Origin: Rossellomorea marisflavi
GTDB taxonomy: Bacteria > Bacillota > Bacilli > Bacillales > Bacillaceae_B
Length of the DNA: 64,000 nt
Assembly (NCBI RefSeq): GCF_001274775.1
Contig: NZ_LGUE01000001.1
Span: forward strand, 1,523,705 to 1,587,704
Direction of reading: 5' to 3'
The stretch's first letter is position 1, and each line of letters starts with the position of its first letter. Under the pieces are notes generated by a model. The model did not search any database. It had not been told where the DNA came from and saw nothing but the letters and a program-made list of their open reading frames with translations. The translations under genes and the position numbers were made by a program. Shown here piece by piece: positions 17,250-26,263 of the stretch.

Positions 17250-18193
17250 TCAAAAGTGAATGAAGGAATCAACGGACGCTCCATGGGCTTCCCAATAAAA
17301 TAGCCTTGAGCAAGATCGATGCCGATGCTGCGGCAATAATCGAGTTCTTCTTTTCTCTCGATTCCTTCCCCGAGCACCGTGATGCCTCGATCGCGTGCCA
17401 GATGGATAATTTTCCGTAAAAAGGCCTGCTTGTCTGGATTTTCATCACAATGATCAATGTAGGAGCGGTCGATTTTTACATAATCTGGATTAAGGAGGGT
17501 TAGGAGTTCAGGATCTGCAAATCCAGAGCCCACATCGTCGAGTGCCACCCTCATCCCTTCTCTTTTATATACATTCAATACCTTTTTCAAATGATCAATG
17601 TCTTCGATTTTCTCGGTTTCTACGACTTCGAACACAAGATCATTCGGGTCGACCCCAAAATCTTCCACAATCTGGAATGTGTGACGCAAACAAAATTCCG
17701 GATTGTAGATGGTGGATGGGAGGAAATTGATAAAGCTCTTCACTCCACGTGGAACGTACTTACTCTTCGCTTCAATGGCTGCTCGCCTCGCTTTCTGATC
17801 AAGCATGGAGTGGAAGCCTGTAAGGGATGCTGCTTTGAATAAAAGTCCAGGATTCAGTGCCCTTGAATTACTCCTCAATAATGATTCATATCCGTAAATT
17901 TCCCCAGATGCGATATTGATAATAGGTTGGAGATGGCTGATGAATGTTTCAGACTGGATCAACGTGACGATCTCTTCATATTTAAGCCGGTAGTCGAGTT
18001 CAGATGCAGTCATCTGGTGATTTCCATTCAGATGAACCAGAATTTCATTGGAATGATCAGCAAGTGACTTCGCCACCCCCTCCAACTCTTCCTTGGACCG
18101 ATAGACGAACGTTTGCCCGATCGATGGTACATTCAATTGTCCTTTGGATTCATACTGCATGGTCACACCGCAATGGATGCACGTGGTTTTCAT
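17246..18193 (-). CDS. EAL-domain c-di-GMP phosphodiesterase-like protein
   Basis: A 315-residue cytosolic protein. Residues 1-70 form a small N-terminal region beginning with a CIHC pair (Cys5, Cys8). The EAL domain covers about 75-310: YGYESLLR (EAL variant ESL), FINFLP, EVVETE, ALDDVGSGF (DDFG variant), DYVKIDRS and GEGIER, ending GYFIGKPM. The main metal and catalytic residues (E, N, E, DD, K, E) are present, so hydrolysis of c-di-GMP to pGpG is likely. There is no GGDEF domain. Only one CxxC is seen, so any zinc site would need dimerisation. Confidence 0.88.
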   Translation of the reverse strand: MKTTCIHCGVTMQYESKGQLNVPSIGQTFVYRSKEELEGVAKSLADHSNEILVHLNGNHQMTASELDYRLKYEEIVTLIQSETFISHLQPIINIASGEIYGYESLLRSNSRALNPGLLFKAASLTGFHSMLDQKARRAAIEAKSKYVPRGVKSFINFLPSTIYNPEFCLRHTFQIVEDFGVDPNDLVFEVVETEKIEDIDHLKKVLNVYKREGMRVALDDVGSGFADPELLTLLNPDYVKIDRSYIDHCDENPDKQAFLRKIIHLARDRGITVLGEGIERKEELDYCRSIGIDLAQGYFIGKPMERPLIPSFTFD

Positions 18194-18364
18194 ATGTCTC
18201 CCTCATTTCACAAGTCTTTCCTTCAATACTAAATCTTTTTACCTATATAAAGCCAGTTTTTTCACTTTATATGTTGAAAAATATTCATTTCCGTCTGCAT
18301 CCACCCTTTAACATAAGTCCATTTACCCCTTCTTCATTTCACTATCTGCACGATTCAGGTACGC

Positions 18365-18397
18365 AAAAAAGCCGCAGCAACAGGCTGCGGCTTTTTT
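18365..18397. terminator. Terminator after prfC
   Basis: AAAAAAGCCGCAGC / GCTGCGGCTTTTTT with a 5-nt loop, two bases after the prfC stop; symmetric, so usable on both strands. Confidence 0.9.
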
Positions 18398-18399
18398 TC

Positions 18400-19968
18400 T
18401 TAGAGCAAGCTATACAATTTGATTTCAGGGTGTTTATCTTGGAACCATCTCATGGCAAAGTCATTTTCGAACAAGAAGACCATTTGACCATGGCGATCCT
18501 TCACCAACATGCTTCGCTGACTGGACATTGTGTCCTTCACATCTTCCTCGTTCTCGATCCAGCGTGCGATTTTGGATCCGACGGATTCCATCTTCACATC
18601 TACATTGTACTCATTCTTCATCCGGTGCTCGAATACTTCGAACTGAAGCTGTCCGACAGCCCCCAGGATGATATCCTCTGTACGCGTTTTGTAGTACTGG
18701 ATGGCCCCTTCCTGGACAAGCTGGAGGATCCCTTTTTGGAAGTGCTTCTGCTTCATGACGTTCCTCGCCGTCACCCGCACGAATAATTCAGGGGTGAACT
18801 GTGGCAGTTTTTCGTACTGGAAGTTCTTCTTCCCTTGTACAAGGGTATCTCCGATCTGATAGGTCCCCGTATCGTATACCCCTATGATGTCCCCGCTGAC
18901 CGCTTCATTGACGGTGCTTCGATCATCTGCAAGGAATTGGGTCGATTGACTGAGCTTGATCGGCTTGCCTGTTCGAGGCAGATTGACCGTCATCCCACGC
19001 TCGAACTGACCTGAGCAAATCCGTACGAAGGCGATCCTGTCGCGGTGGGCAGGGTTCATATTCGCTTGGATCTTGAATACGAAACCGGAGAATTCTTCTG
19101 CTGTCGGTTCAATTTCCCCTGCATCCGAATTTCGAGGTTGAGGCGACGGGGCGAACTGCAGATACGTTTCTAGGAATGTCTGTACCCCGAAGTTCGTCAA
19201 AGCACTGCCGAAGAATACAGGAGAGAGTTCTCCTGAGGCAATCCGGTCCTTCGAGAATTCATTCCCTGCTTCGTTCAATAGAAGGATGTCCTCAAGGGCC
19301 TGCTGATACAAGCCGCTTTCAGTCAGTGGATGTTCACCGGCAATCTCTCCTTCGTCGTTAAGGGAAATGAAACGATCATCTTCCTCGACACGGAATTGTT
19401 CGATGCGATTATGGAAACGATCATAAATACCGAGGAATTCTTTTCCCATTCCGATCGGCCAGTTCATTGGGTACGATTGGATGCCCAGTACTTCTTCGAG
19501 CTCTTCCAACAGTTCCAACGGTTCGCGTCCCTGGCGGTCAAGTTTATTGATGAAAGTGAAGATCGGAATCCCTCTCATGCGGCACACTTTGAACAGCTTA
19601 AGCGTCTGTGCCTCGATCCCTTTCGCGGAATCGATGATCATCACGGCACTATCAACGGCCATGAGGGTCCGGTACGTATCTTCGGAGAAATCCTGGTGAC
19701 CAGGGGTATCAAGGATGTTGACGCGGAAATCGTTATAGTCGAAGGCCATGACGGAACTTGTGACCGAGATGCCCCGCTGCTTTTCAATTTCCATCCAGTC
19801 GGATGTGGCATACTTCCCGGTCTTTTTCCCTTTGACCGTCCCCGCTGCGCGGATGGCTCCCCCGAACAGCAGCAGTTGCTCTGTCAGAGTGGTTTTACCG
19901 GCATCCGGATGGGATATGATCGCAAATGTACGTCTTGATTTTACTTCTTCAATAATGTCTATTTTCAT
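18400..19968 (-). CDS. prfC: Peptide chain release factor 3
   Basis: A 522-residue translational GTPase that recycles RF1/RF2 from the ribosome after termination. The G1 motif is HPDAGKTT (residues about 20-27), G3 is DTPGHQDF, G4 is NKLD, and domains II-III follow. Length matches the family (about 520-530). ATG follows GAAAGGAAAG. This is a monocistronic gene with its own SigA promoter and terminator. Confidence 0.96.
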   Translation of the reverse strand: MKIDIIEEVKSRRTFAIISHPDAGKTTLTEQLLLFGGAIRAAGTVKGKKTGKYATSDWMEIEKQRGISVTSSVMAFDYNDFRVNILDTPGHQDFSEDTYRTLMAVDSAVMIIDSAKGIEAQTLKLFKVCRMRGIPIFTFINKLDRQGREPLELLEELEEVLGIQSYPMNWPIGMGKEFLGIYDRFHNRIEQFRVEEDDRFISLNDEGEIAGEHPLTESGLYQQALEDILLLNEAGNEFSKDRIASGELSPVFFGSALTNFGVQTFLETYLQFAPSPQPRNSDAGEIEPTAEEFSGFVFKIQANMNPAHRDRIAFVRICSGQFERGMTVNLPRTGKPIKLSQSTQFLADDRSTVNEAVSGDIIGVYDTGTYQIGDTLVQGKKNFQYEKLPQFTPELFVRVTARNVMKQKHFQKGILQLVQEGAIQYYKTRTEDIILGAVGQLQFEVFEHRMKNEYNVDVKMESVGSKIARWIENEEDVKDTMSSQRSMLVKDRHGQMVFLFENDFAMRWFQDKHPEIKLYSLL

Positions 19969-20002
19969 TAGTTCTTTCCTTTCTTGTCGTACTCACTTTC
20001 CC

Positions 20003-20031
20003 ATCATATTCTTTCTATAGTTACTTTGCAA
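20003..20031 (-). promoter_or_regulatory. SigA promoter of prfC
   Basis: TTGCAA (20026-20031), 17-nt spacer, TATGAT (20003-20008) on the reverse strand, about 35 nt before the start codon. Confidence 0.65.
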
Positions 20032-20197
20032 TAAATCTCTGATGTTCAGTTCCATTTCCACACTACAGGAATACCTTTTCCTTCCATTATCCCCAAAAAG
20101 TTTTTATCTCACCTGGATTATGTATGCCTTTTCATGAAAACGCTATATATGTGCACACTAACCTACACAGATGTACGTACTTCTTGAAAATTGGTGG
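20032..20197. other. Intergenic stretch between the prfC and nupC promoters
   Basis: No gene seen. A weak catabolite-responsive-like sequence, TGAAAACGCTATAT (20135-20148), matches the cre consensus at 12 of 14 positions. Confidence 0.35.
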
Positions 20198-20226
20198 TTG
20201 TCAGACTTCTGAAAGAACTGTAAAAT
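20198..20226 (+). promoter_or_regulatory. SigA promoter of nupC
   Basis: TTGTCA (20198-20203), 17-nt spacer, TAAAAT (20221-20226), about 45 nt before the ATG. Confidence 0.65.
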
Positions 20227-20271
20227 AAAAAACCGAACAACCAGAAAAACATACTATTAAGAGGTGACAGA

Positions 20272-21489
20272 ATGCAGTATTTATGGGGGATTTTTGGAAT
20301 TTTAGTTGTGTTGGGAATCGGCTTTCTCTTCTCATCCGATAAAAAGCGCATCAACTATCGGAGCGTGATCGGCGGGCTCATCATACAGATCATTTTTGCC
20401 TTCCTTGTATTGGAAACATCGTGGGGCCAAAGTGGACTCAAGTGGCTAACTCTTGGAATCAATGAAATCATCAACTATTCCAATGAAGGGATTAATTTCT
20501 TATTCGGTGGGTTATTCACTGAAAAATCCGGGATAGGCTACGTGTTTGCTTTCAATGTGCTTCCAGTCGTTATTTTCTTCTCGGCTCTCATCTCCGTATT
20601 GTACTACCTGAATATCATGCAGTTCTTCATCAAAATCATCGGAGGAGCGCTTTCGAAGCTTCTTGGTACCCGGAAAGCTGAATCCCTTTCAGCCGCGGCC
20701 AATATCTTCGTAGGACAGACGGAAGCTCCGCTTGTGGTCAAGCCTTACCTTTCTACTATGACAAAGTCTGAACTTTTCGCCGTCATGACAGGTGGACTGG
20801 CTTCCGTTGCAGGGTCCGTCCTCGTGGGCTATTCCCTTTTAGGCGTGCCTCTCGAGTACCTGCTAGCCGCAAGCTTCATGGCTGCACCTGCAGGACTCGT
20901 CATGGCCAAGCTATTCGTCCCTGAAACTGATGATACGCCTGAACCTGACAGCTTCAAAATGGAAGCAGACTCTGATTCTGCCAACGTCATCGATGCAGCT
21001 GCCAAAGGGGCAAGCGTAGGGTTGCAGCTTGCCTTGAATATTGGGGCGATGTTGCTAGCGTTCATTGCGCTTGTCGCTTTGATTAATGGAATCCTCGGCT
21101 TGATTGGGGGAGTATTCGGTTATTCCGACCTTACCCTTGAGCTGATCCTGGGCTATGTCTTCGCTCCACTTGCATGGGCGATCGGTGTGCCTTGGAGCGA
21201 AGCGGTCACGGCAGGTAATTTCATCGGTCAAAAGCTCGTGATCAACGAATTCGTTGCGTATTCCAATTTTGCCCCTGTACTTGGTGACCTATCTGACAAA
21301 GCGGTTGCGATCATTTCCTTCGCCCTTTGTGGTTTCGCCAACGTATCTTCTCTTGGAATCCTTCTTGGCGGACTGGGTAACTTAGCACCGAATCGTCGTC
21401 CTGAGATCGCCAAATTGGGGTTACGTGCAGTCCTTGCCGGCGCTCTCGCATCCCTTCTCAGTGCGGCAATCGCCGGAATGTTTGTCTAA
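20272..21489 (+). CDS. nupC: NupC-family concentrative nucleoside transporter
   Basis: A 405-residue membrane symporter (CNT family) for uptake of nucleosides, mostly pyrimidine or general depending on member. The substrate-binding motif [12 protein letters not shown] and the later GANVSS-type element ([10 protein letters not shown]) are present. Length and topology fit bacterial NupC. ATG follows AGAGGTGACAGA. Nucleoside salvage enzymes are not adjacent, but a nucleoside hydrolase is encoded about 13 kb away. Confidence 0.95.
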   Translation: MQYLWGIFGILVVLGIGFLFSSDKKRINYRSVIGGLIIQIIFAFLVLETSWGQSGLKWLTLGINEIINYSNEGINFLFGGLFTEKSGIGYVFAFNVLPVVIFFSALISVLYYLNIMQFFIKIIGGALSKLLGTRKAESLSAAANIFVGQTEAPLVVKPYLSTMTKSELFAVMTGGLASVAGSVLVGYSLLGVPLEYLLAASFMAAPAGLVMAKLFVPETDDTPEPDSFKMEADSDSANVIDAAAKGASVGLQLALNIGAMLLAFIALVALINGILGLIGGVFGYSDLTLELILGYVFAPLAWAIGVPWSEAVTAGNFIGQKLVINEFVAYSNFAPVLGDLSDKAVAIISFALCGFANVSSLGILLGGLGNLAPNRRPEIAKLGLRAVLAGALASLLSAAIAGMFV

Positions 21490-21506
21490 TCTCTTTCGTA
21501 CCGTTT

Positions 21507-21534
21507 AAGGGTTCCCTATGGGGGAACCCTTTTT
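21507..21534 (+). terminator. Terminator after nupC
   Basis: AAGGGTTCCC / GGGAACCCTT hairpin followed by TTTTT. Confidence 0.85.
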
Positions 21535-21540
21535 CCATGC

Positions 21541-21580
21541 AAAAAACCGGCCGGGGAGTGATTCCCGGCCGTTTTTTTTT
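21541..21580. terminator. Terminator after murE paralogue (symmetric)
   Basis: AAAAAACCGGCCGGG / CCCGGCCGTTTTTT arms abutting the murE stop codon at 21580-21582. Confidence 0.85.
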
Positions 21581-23055
21581 CATGAATGATTCACGTACTT
21601 GGTACGGCTCTCGTCTATGGCAATCTGTTTGTCACTATGCGGATATTTGGTGTTTTCAATGATTTGGTAGTCTTCATGCCCTTTTCCTGCGAAGATGATG
21701 ATATCACCTGGTTCAGATACCTCAATGGCATGCTTGACGGCTTCGCCTCTGTCCCCGATCAGGGCATATTGATCATGCTGCATGCCTTTCTCCAGGTCCT
21801 TAAGGATGCTATCATATTCCTCGAATCTTGGGTCATCCGTCGTCAGGATCACATAGTCGGCAATCGAGGCTTTTTCTGCCATCGTCGGGCGTTTCGACTT
21901 ATCGCGGTTTCCACCCGTACCGACAAGGAAGATGATTTTGTTTTCTTTGAAGGGCATGACGGATTCGATCGCTTTTTCAATGGCATCCGGTGTATGGGCA
22001 TAGTCGATGTAGACCGATAAAGGTGCTTCCATCTCTACTTTTTGCATCCGTCCGTCCACCGGCGGGAGGTCACGGAAGATTTCAACGATCCGTTCGACCT
22101 TCATTCCTTTTGCGAACAGTGAGGCCATGGCTGTCAACGCATTATAAACGTTGAACCGGCCAAGAAGCTTCATCTCGACCTCAGACACTCCTTCAGGGGA
22201 TCGGAGGTTGAACGTCGTTTTATCGTTATAGTACTCGACGTTCTCAGCCTTGAAGTCGGCATGTGCGTCAATACCATAGCTGATGACTTCATGGGCGGTC
22301 ATATTACTGTATCGCTCATACCATTCTTCATCTGCATTCAAGACGACATATTTAGGCTTATCCAGCGTTTGCCCCAACTGGGAGAATAATAGCCCTTTTG
22401 CATATCCATAATGTTCCATCGTCCCATGATAATCAAGATGGTCATGACTTAGATTCGTAAAGGCCACTACGTCGAAGTCCACTCCCCACAGGCGGCCGAG
22501 TGTGAGGCCGTGAGAGGATACTTCAAGTGTGAAGTTGTCTATCCCCTTATCGAGTGCTTCCCGGATCATCTGCTGATTCGTAAGGTTATCACATGTCGTA
22601 TTTTCACTGGGGAAGAGCTCACCATCCAGATTGAATCCGATGGTCCCGGACAGTGCCGATCGTTGACCATCACGCTTCAGGATCGAATGGATGAGATTGG
22701 TCACCGTCGTTTTGCCGTTCGTGCCCGTAATACCGAACATATTCATCTTCTGTGATGGATAATCATAGTACTTGTTGGAAAGGAGCGCCAGTGCCTTGAA
22801 GGAATCCTTCACAACGACAAGGGCCGCTTTGGACTCATCGATATCGAGGCGCTTTTCTGCAATGATGAGACGGGCACCTTTCTCAACTGCCCCTTGTGCA
22901 AAATCATGTCCGTCGACTGTGTATCCCTTTGTACAGACGAATACGCTGCCTTCCGTCACTTTCCTGGAATCCACGAAGATTCCGTTCACCTCTTCAGGCA
23001 GTTCTCCATATATCGTTTTCATCTTCATGCTTTCAAGTAATGTGTATGTATTCAT
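21580..23055 (-). CDS. murE: MurE-type UDP-MurNAc-tripeptide synthetase (paralogue outside dcw)
   Basis: A 491-residue Mur ligase. The N-terminal UDP-binding domain is followed by the ATP site GTNGKTT (about residue 110), the conserved SSHGL and the C-terminal GKGHEDYQ. The enzyme family adds the third amino acid (meso-DAP in bacilli) to UDP-MurNAc-Ala-Glu. The specificity motif, DNPR in DAP enzymes, reads DDPR here (LTTDDPRFEEYD). No other cell-wall division genes are adjacent, so this is probably a second MurE besides the dcw-cluster copy. The start follows AGAGG, 8 nt before the ATG. Confidence 0.9.
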   Translation of the reverse strand: MNTYTLLESMKMKTIYGELPEEVNGIFVDSRKVTEGSVFVCTKGYTVDGHDFAQGAVEKGARLIIAEKRLDIDESKAALVVVKDSFKALALLSNKYYDYPSQKMNMFGITGTNGKTTVTNLIHSILKRDGQRSALSGTIGFNLDGELFPSENTTCDNLTNQQMIREALDKGIDNFTLEVSSHGLTLGRLWGVDFDVVAFTNLSHDHLDYHGTMEHYGYAKGLLFSQLGQTLDKPKYVVLNADEEWYERYSNMTAHEVISYGIDAHADFKAENVEYYNDKTTFNLRSPEGVSEVEMKLLGRFNVYNALTAMASLFAKGMKVERIVEIFRDLPPVDGRMQKVEMEAPLSVYIDYAHTPDAIEKAIESVMPFKENKIIFLVGTGGNRDKSKRPTMAEKASIADYVILTTDDPRFEEYDSILKDLEKGMQHDQYALIGDRGEAVKHAIEVSEPGDIIIFAGKGHEDYQIIENTKYPHSDKQIAIDESRTKYVNHS

Positions 23056-23150
23056 TATTCGTACCTCTTTTATTTTTAAAGTTGTATCTATTTTACCTTA
23101 CCATCGTTCATTTGATAAGAGAAATACATCCTGCATCCCCTATCCTATAT

Positions 23151-23176
23151 AAAAACCTTCCACACAAAGTGGAAGG
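23151..23176 (-). terminator. Terminator after M42 peptidase gene
   Basis: On the reverse strand, CCTTCCAC / GTGGAAGG hairpin followed by TTTTT, a few bases after the stop codon. Confidence 0.8.
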
Positions 23177-23182
23177 AAATCT

Positions 23183-24238
23183 TTACGCATCTACCATGGA
23201 TGAGCGGACATAGTGCCAAAGCAGGGTTTCTGTATGGAGGATCGATGATTCATGCGTGCGTTCATACGCATGGGATGAATCGATTCCTGCACCGATCAGC
23301 CCGTGGACGATATCGAAGCCTGCCCTGATTGCGGCTGAAGCATCGGATCCATAATACGGATAGATATCGACCTTGTAATCAAGTCCATTTTCTTCTGCCA
23401 GTCTTACCAGATGTTTCCTCAGTCCGTAATGATAGGGTCCGCTGGAATCTTTTGCACAGATGGAAACCGTGTATTCATCCGTGGATTGCCCATCGCCGAT
23501 TGCTCCCATGTCGACAGCGAGGTATTCGACCGTTTCGGCAGGGATATTCGAATTTCCCCCATAGCCGATTTCTTCATTGTTCGAGATGAGGAAGTGAGTC
23601 GTGTACGGCAGTGTGATCCCCTCAGAACGAATATGCCTGATCAGTTTCATGAGCATGGCCACACTCGCCTTATCGTCAAGATGTCTCGACTTGATGAATC
23701 CACTATCGGTAATCTCAGCACGTGGATCGAATGATACAAAGTCGCCGACTTCAATGCCCAGAGCCCTGACTTCTTCATCATTTCGGACCTTTTCATCGAT
23801 CCGCACCTCGATATTCACCTCATCCCTCTTCGCTTCACCCGCATCTTTGTAAACATGGACAGAGGTTTGGTGCATGAGGATCGTGCCGGTGTATATTTTA
23901 CCGGAAGAAGTCTCGATCTTACAGTTCTCCCCTTCAACGGCATTCCATCTGAATCCGCCGATCATGGAGAGGCGGAGACGGCCATTTCCCTTCACTTCTT
24001 TGACCATGGCACCAAGGGCATCCACGTGGGCTGTCAGCATCCGGTGACGGCTTTGATCCTCTCCCTGGATCGTGACGAGGAGCGCTCCCTTATGATTCCT
24101 CTTCATCTCAAGTCCAAGGCCACCAAGCTCATCTTCAACAAAACGGATGATCTCCTGTGTGTTGCCAGAAGGACTCGGGATTTCTACAAGCTGCTTGATC
24201 AGTTCCATCGTATTCTTTGCATGTGGATATGTATTCAA
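23183..24238 (-). CDS. M42-family metallo-aminopeptidase
   Basis: A 351-residue peptidase of the M42 (glutamyl/deblocking aminopeptidase, tetrahedral TET) family. Metal ligands are visible as AHVDALG (His71), HLDDKAS (bridging Asp), NNEEIGYG (catalytic Glu and ligand Glu), AVDMGA and SSHAYER. B. subtilis relatives are YhfE, YsdC and YtoP. It likely trims peptides in the cytosol as a dodecamer. The start is TTG at 24238 behind AAAGGAGGGAGTCAG. Confidence 0.92.
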   Translation of the reverse strand: MNTYPHAKNTMELIKQLVEIPSPSGNTQEIIRFVEDELGGLGLEMKRNHKGALLVTIQGEDQSRHRMLTAHVDALGAMVKEVKGNGRLRLSMIGGFRWNAVEGENCKIETSSGKIYTGTILMHQTSVHVYKDAGEAKRDEVNIEVRIDEKVRNDEEVRALGIEVGDFVSFDPRAEITDSGFIKSRHLDDKASVAMLMKLIRHIRSEGITLPYTTHFLISNNEEIGYGGNSNIPAETVEYLAVDMGAIGDGQSTDEYTVSICAKDSSGPYHYGLRKHLVRLAEENGLDYKVDIYPYYGSDASAAIRAGFDIVHGLIGAGIDSSHAYERTHESSILHTETLLWHYVRSSMVDA

Positions 24239-24289
24239 CTGACTCCCTCCTTTATTCCATTATAGAACGAATTCCCCATTTACGACAGA

Positions 24290-24321
24290 AAAAATAACCT
24301 CCGGACTTCTTCAGCCGGAGG
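24290..24321 (-). terminator. Terminator overlapping the 3' end of the BrkB-like gene
   Basis: CCTCCGG / CCGGAGG hairpin then TTATTTTTT on the reverse strand. The 5' arm encodes the last residues (TSG) and the stop lies just inside the loop. Confidence 0.8.
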
Positions 24322-25126
24322 TACGATTGCGCTTGATGGAGATGGTTCCGTTCAGCAGGCCGCCGATGAGAAGGATCGTCGATGAAAGATAGAACCAGAC
24401 CATCAAAGTTATGACACTCCCCATCTGTCCGTAGAATTGGGAGTAGTCCGTCAATTTCACATAGGAACCGTACAGCCAGGAAACACACTGCCAGCCGAAT
24501 GTAGCGACAACGGCCCCGGGAACTACATACCGTAGGAGCATCCTTTTACTCGGCACGACATAATAGAGGAATAGAAACAAAAAGAACATGAAGACCGAAC
24601 TCAGTCCCCACTTCCCGATGACCCACAGGGGCTCCCATTCCCCTGTGATCCTCCCCTCCGCAATACGTGTATGCCGTATGAACTCCTCCACAATCGGAAC
24701 GATGAGGGAGAAAGAGATCAGGATCATGAATCCCACCGTCAAGAGGAAATCATAGAAGAGGGCGACAATGAACGGCTGTTTGCGCTGGATGCCGTAGGCC
24801 TGATTCATCGACCTCACCATGGATTGTACCGCCATGGAGGAAAGCCAGAACGTGAAAATGAGGGAGAGAGATAATACATCCCCTCGTTGATTGTAGAGGA
24901 CCCTTTCTACATTCTTCTCTATGATGTCATAGGAATTTTCAGGGGCAAACGGCTTGATCAGCAACAGCACATTCGTTTCGGAAATCGGCAGATAGCTGAT
25001 CAACGAAAACACAAATAGCAAAAAAGGAAATAAAGACAATAGCAGATAGTAGGCAAGCTGTGCCGCCTGATCGTAAAAGCGCTCCTGGAAAAACCGACTG
25101 AAAACCTGTTTGATATAATCATTCAT
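24311..25126 (-). CDS. YihY/BrkB-family membrane protein (YfkH-like)
   Basis: A 271-residue protein with six hydrophobic segments, beginning with the family-typical amphipathic stretch and DQAAQLAYYLLLSLFPF. Formerly annotated as ribonuclease BN, the family is now known only as a membrane protein of unclear function. Three in-frame ATGs exist (25144, 25135, 25126). GAGGGG lies 10 nt from the last, which I use. Confidence 0.85.
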   Translation of the reverse strand: MNDYIKQVFSRFFQERFYDQAAQLAYYLLLSLFPFLLFVFSLISYLPISETNVLLLIKPFAPENSYDIIEKNVERVLYNQRGDVLSLSLIFTFWLSSMAVQSMVRSMNQAYGIQRKQPFIVALFYDFLLTVGFMILISFSLIVPIVEEFIRHTRIAEGRITGEWEPLWVIGKWGLSSVFMFFLFLFLYYVVPSKRMLLRYVVPGAVVATFGWQCVSWLYGSYVKLTDYSQFYGQMGSVITLMVWFYLSSTILLIGGLLNGTISIKRNRTSG

Positions 25127-25213
25127 GATGTTCATTCCCCTCATACGAGTTGATACTGTATTTTACCCAATTCGCTCGATTCGTACCACTTTGGATGTGG
25201 AGGAGCCATTTCA

Positions 25214-25241
25214 TTGCAAGAGGACCCCATCACCCTATAGT
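25214..25241 (+). promoter_or_regulatory. SigA promoter of the OsmC-like gene
   Basis: TTGCAA (25214-25219), 16-nt spacer, TATAGT (25236-25241). Confidence 0.55.
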
Positions 25242-25276
25242 ATAGAGAGGAACTACTATCAGAACGGAGAGATATC

Positions 25277-25720
25277 ATGGCTATACATTCATTCTTTATC
25301 GATACTGACTGGCCCGGCCTCAGGAACGATGTGGGTACGATGTCCGGCAAGACATTGACCACCGACATCTCGATCCCGCCTGAAATGGATGGACCCGGTG
25401 CAGGCACCAATCCAGATGAGATGCTTCTCGGTGCCGCGGCAACCTGCTATATCATCACCCTGGCCGCCATGCTTGAGCGGAGCAACATCAACAAGTTGAA
25501 CCTGAGGATGACCTCAGAGGGTCAAGTGGAAGTGGAGAAGGGCGTCATCACCTATAAACGCATTCTACACCGTCCTGTACTCACACTCGACCGGCCTACG
25601 GATAAGGAATATGCCCTGGCCGAAAAATTGATGTACAAGGCTGAACAATCCTGTATGATCACAAGGGCCTTAAATGGAAATGTCAAAGTGGAAGTATCAC
25701 CCACGATACAAAACGGATGA
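25277..25720 (+). CDS. OsmC-family peroxiredoxin-like protein (YmaD-like)
   Basis: A 147-residue OsmC/Ohr-type protein with the two conserved redox cysteines: the first in GAAATCYIITLAAM (about residue 56) and the second in EQSCMITRAL (about residue 126). Family members reduce organic hydroperoxides in the cytosol. Length fits B. subtilis YmaD better than OhrA/OhrB. I see no OhrR operator. ATG follows GGAGAGATATC. Confidence 0.88.
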   Translation: MAIHSFFIDTDWPGLRNDVGTMSGKTLTTDISIPPEMDGPGAGTNPDEMLLGAAATCYIITLAAMLERSNINKLNLRMTSEGQVEVEKGVITYKRILHRPVLTLDRPTDKEYALAEKLMYKAEQSCMITRALNGNVKVEVSPTIQNG

Positions 25721-25722
25721 AC

Positions 25723-25767
25723 AAACAAGAAACGCACGGTGCTAAGGGCACCGTGCGTTTCTTGTTT
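25723..25767. terminator. 20-bp-stem bidirectional terminator after the OsmC-like gene
   Basis: Arms 25723-25742 and 25748-25767 are perfectly complementary over 20 bp with a 5-nt loop TAAGG. The T-rich flank is interrupted, so the stem itself is the main signal. Confidence 0.75.
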
Positions 25768-25821
25768 ATTCTGGGACATATTACGGTAAAGGGGGTGCCT
25801 CACCCGCATCCCCTTTTTCAT

Positions 25822-26139
25822 TCAGCCTTCTTGATGAACGAGCTTCACGAGCATGTGAGATAACATATGCTGCTCCTTTTCGTCCCCTGCTTTCCACAGT
25901 TCATATAGTAATTTTTCTTCACGGTTTTTCGGCTCTTCATGTGCAGCCAGATAATCCCCGACCTTCTGTGCTGCTTTTGCCTGCTGCTCTTCACCAAGTC
26001 CGAGTTTCTCAGCGAGTGATACTTTTTTGCCTAAGTATTGTTTGAAGTGGTCAAAGTTTTCAAGAATATCCTCTTTTTTATCTTGGGACATGCTACCGAG
26101 TTTATCTTCTACCTTCTGATCCATTTTCGTGTCTGCCAT
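25822..26139 (-). CDS. DUF3243-family protein (YmfJ-like)
   Basis: A 105-residue soluble, helix-rich acidic protein. The segment ENFDHFKQYLGKKVSLAEKLG is the DUF3243 core found in B. subtilis YmfJ, followed by KVGDYLAAHEEPKN. Function is unknown. ATG follows AAAAGGAGAGGATCAAG. It lies downstream of nrdB on the same strand but with a gap of about 120 nt. Confidence 0.85.
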   Translation of the reverse strand: MADTKMDQKVEDKLGSMSQDKKEDILENFDHFKQYLGKKVSLAEKLGLGEEQQAKAAQKVGDYLAAHEEPKNREEKLLYELWKAGDEKEQHMLSHMLVKLVHQEG

Positions 26140-26263
26140 CTTGATCCTCTCCTTTTCTATTTGTTGGGTGTTTTCCCCTGAACTCCCTGTCTAAACATGG
26201 TGATGTGCAGATCGTCGAATATATGGCAAAAGGCAGCCCCTGGAGGGACCGCCTTTTCTTGGA

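Noticed and set aside
18004..18786. A 260-codon plus-strand open frame
   Set aside because: It crosses the ends of two well-supported minus-strand genes and their terminator.
20135..20148. cre-like sequence upstream of nupC
   Set aside because: Two mismatches at the conserved 3' CA end and a position more than 50 nt upstream of the promoter make it too weak to claim.
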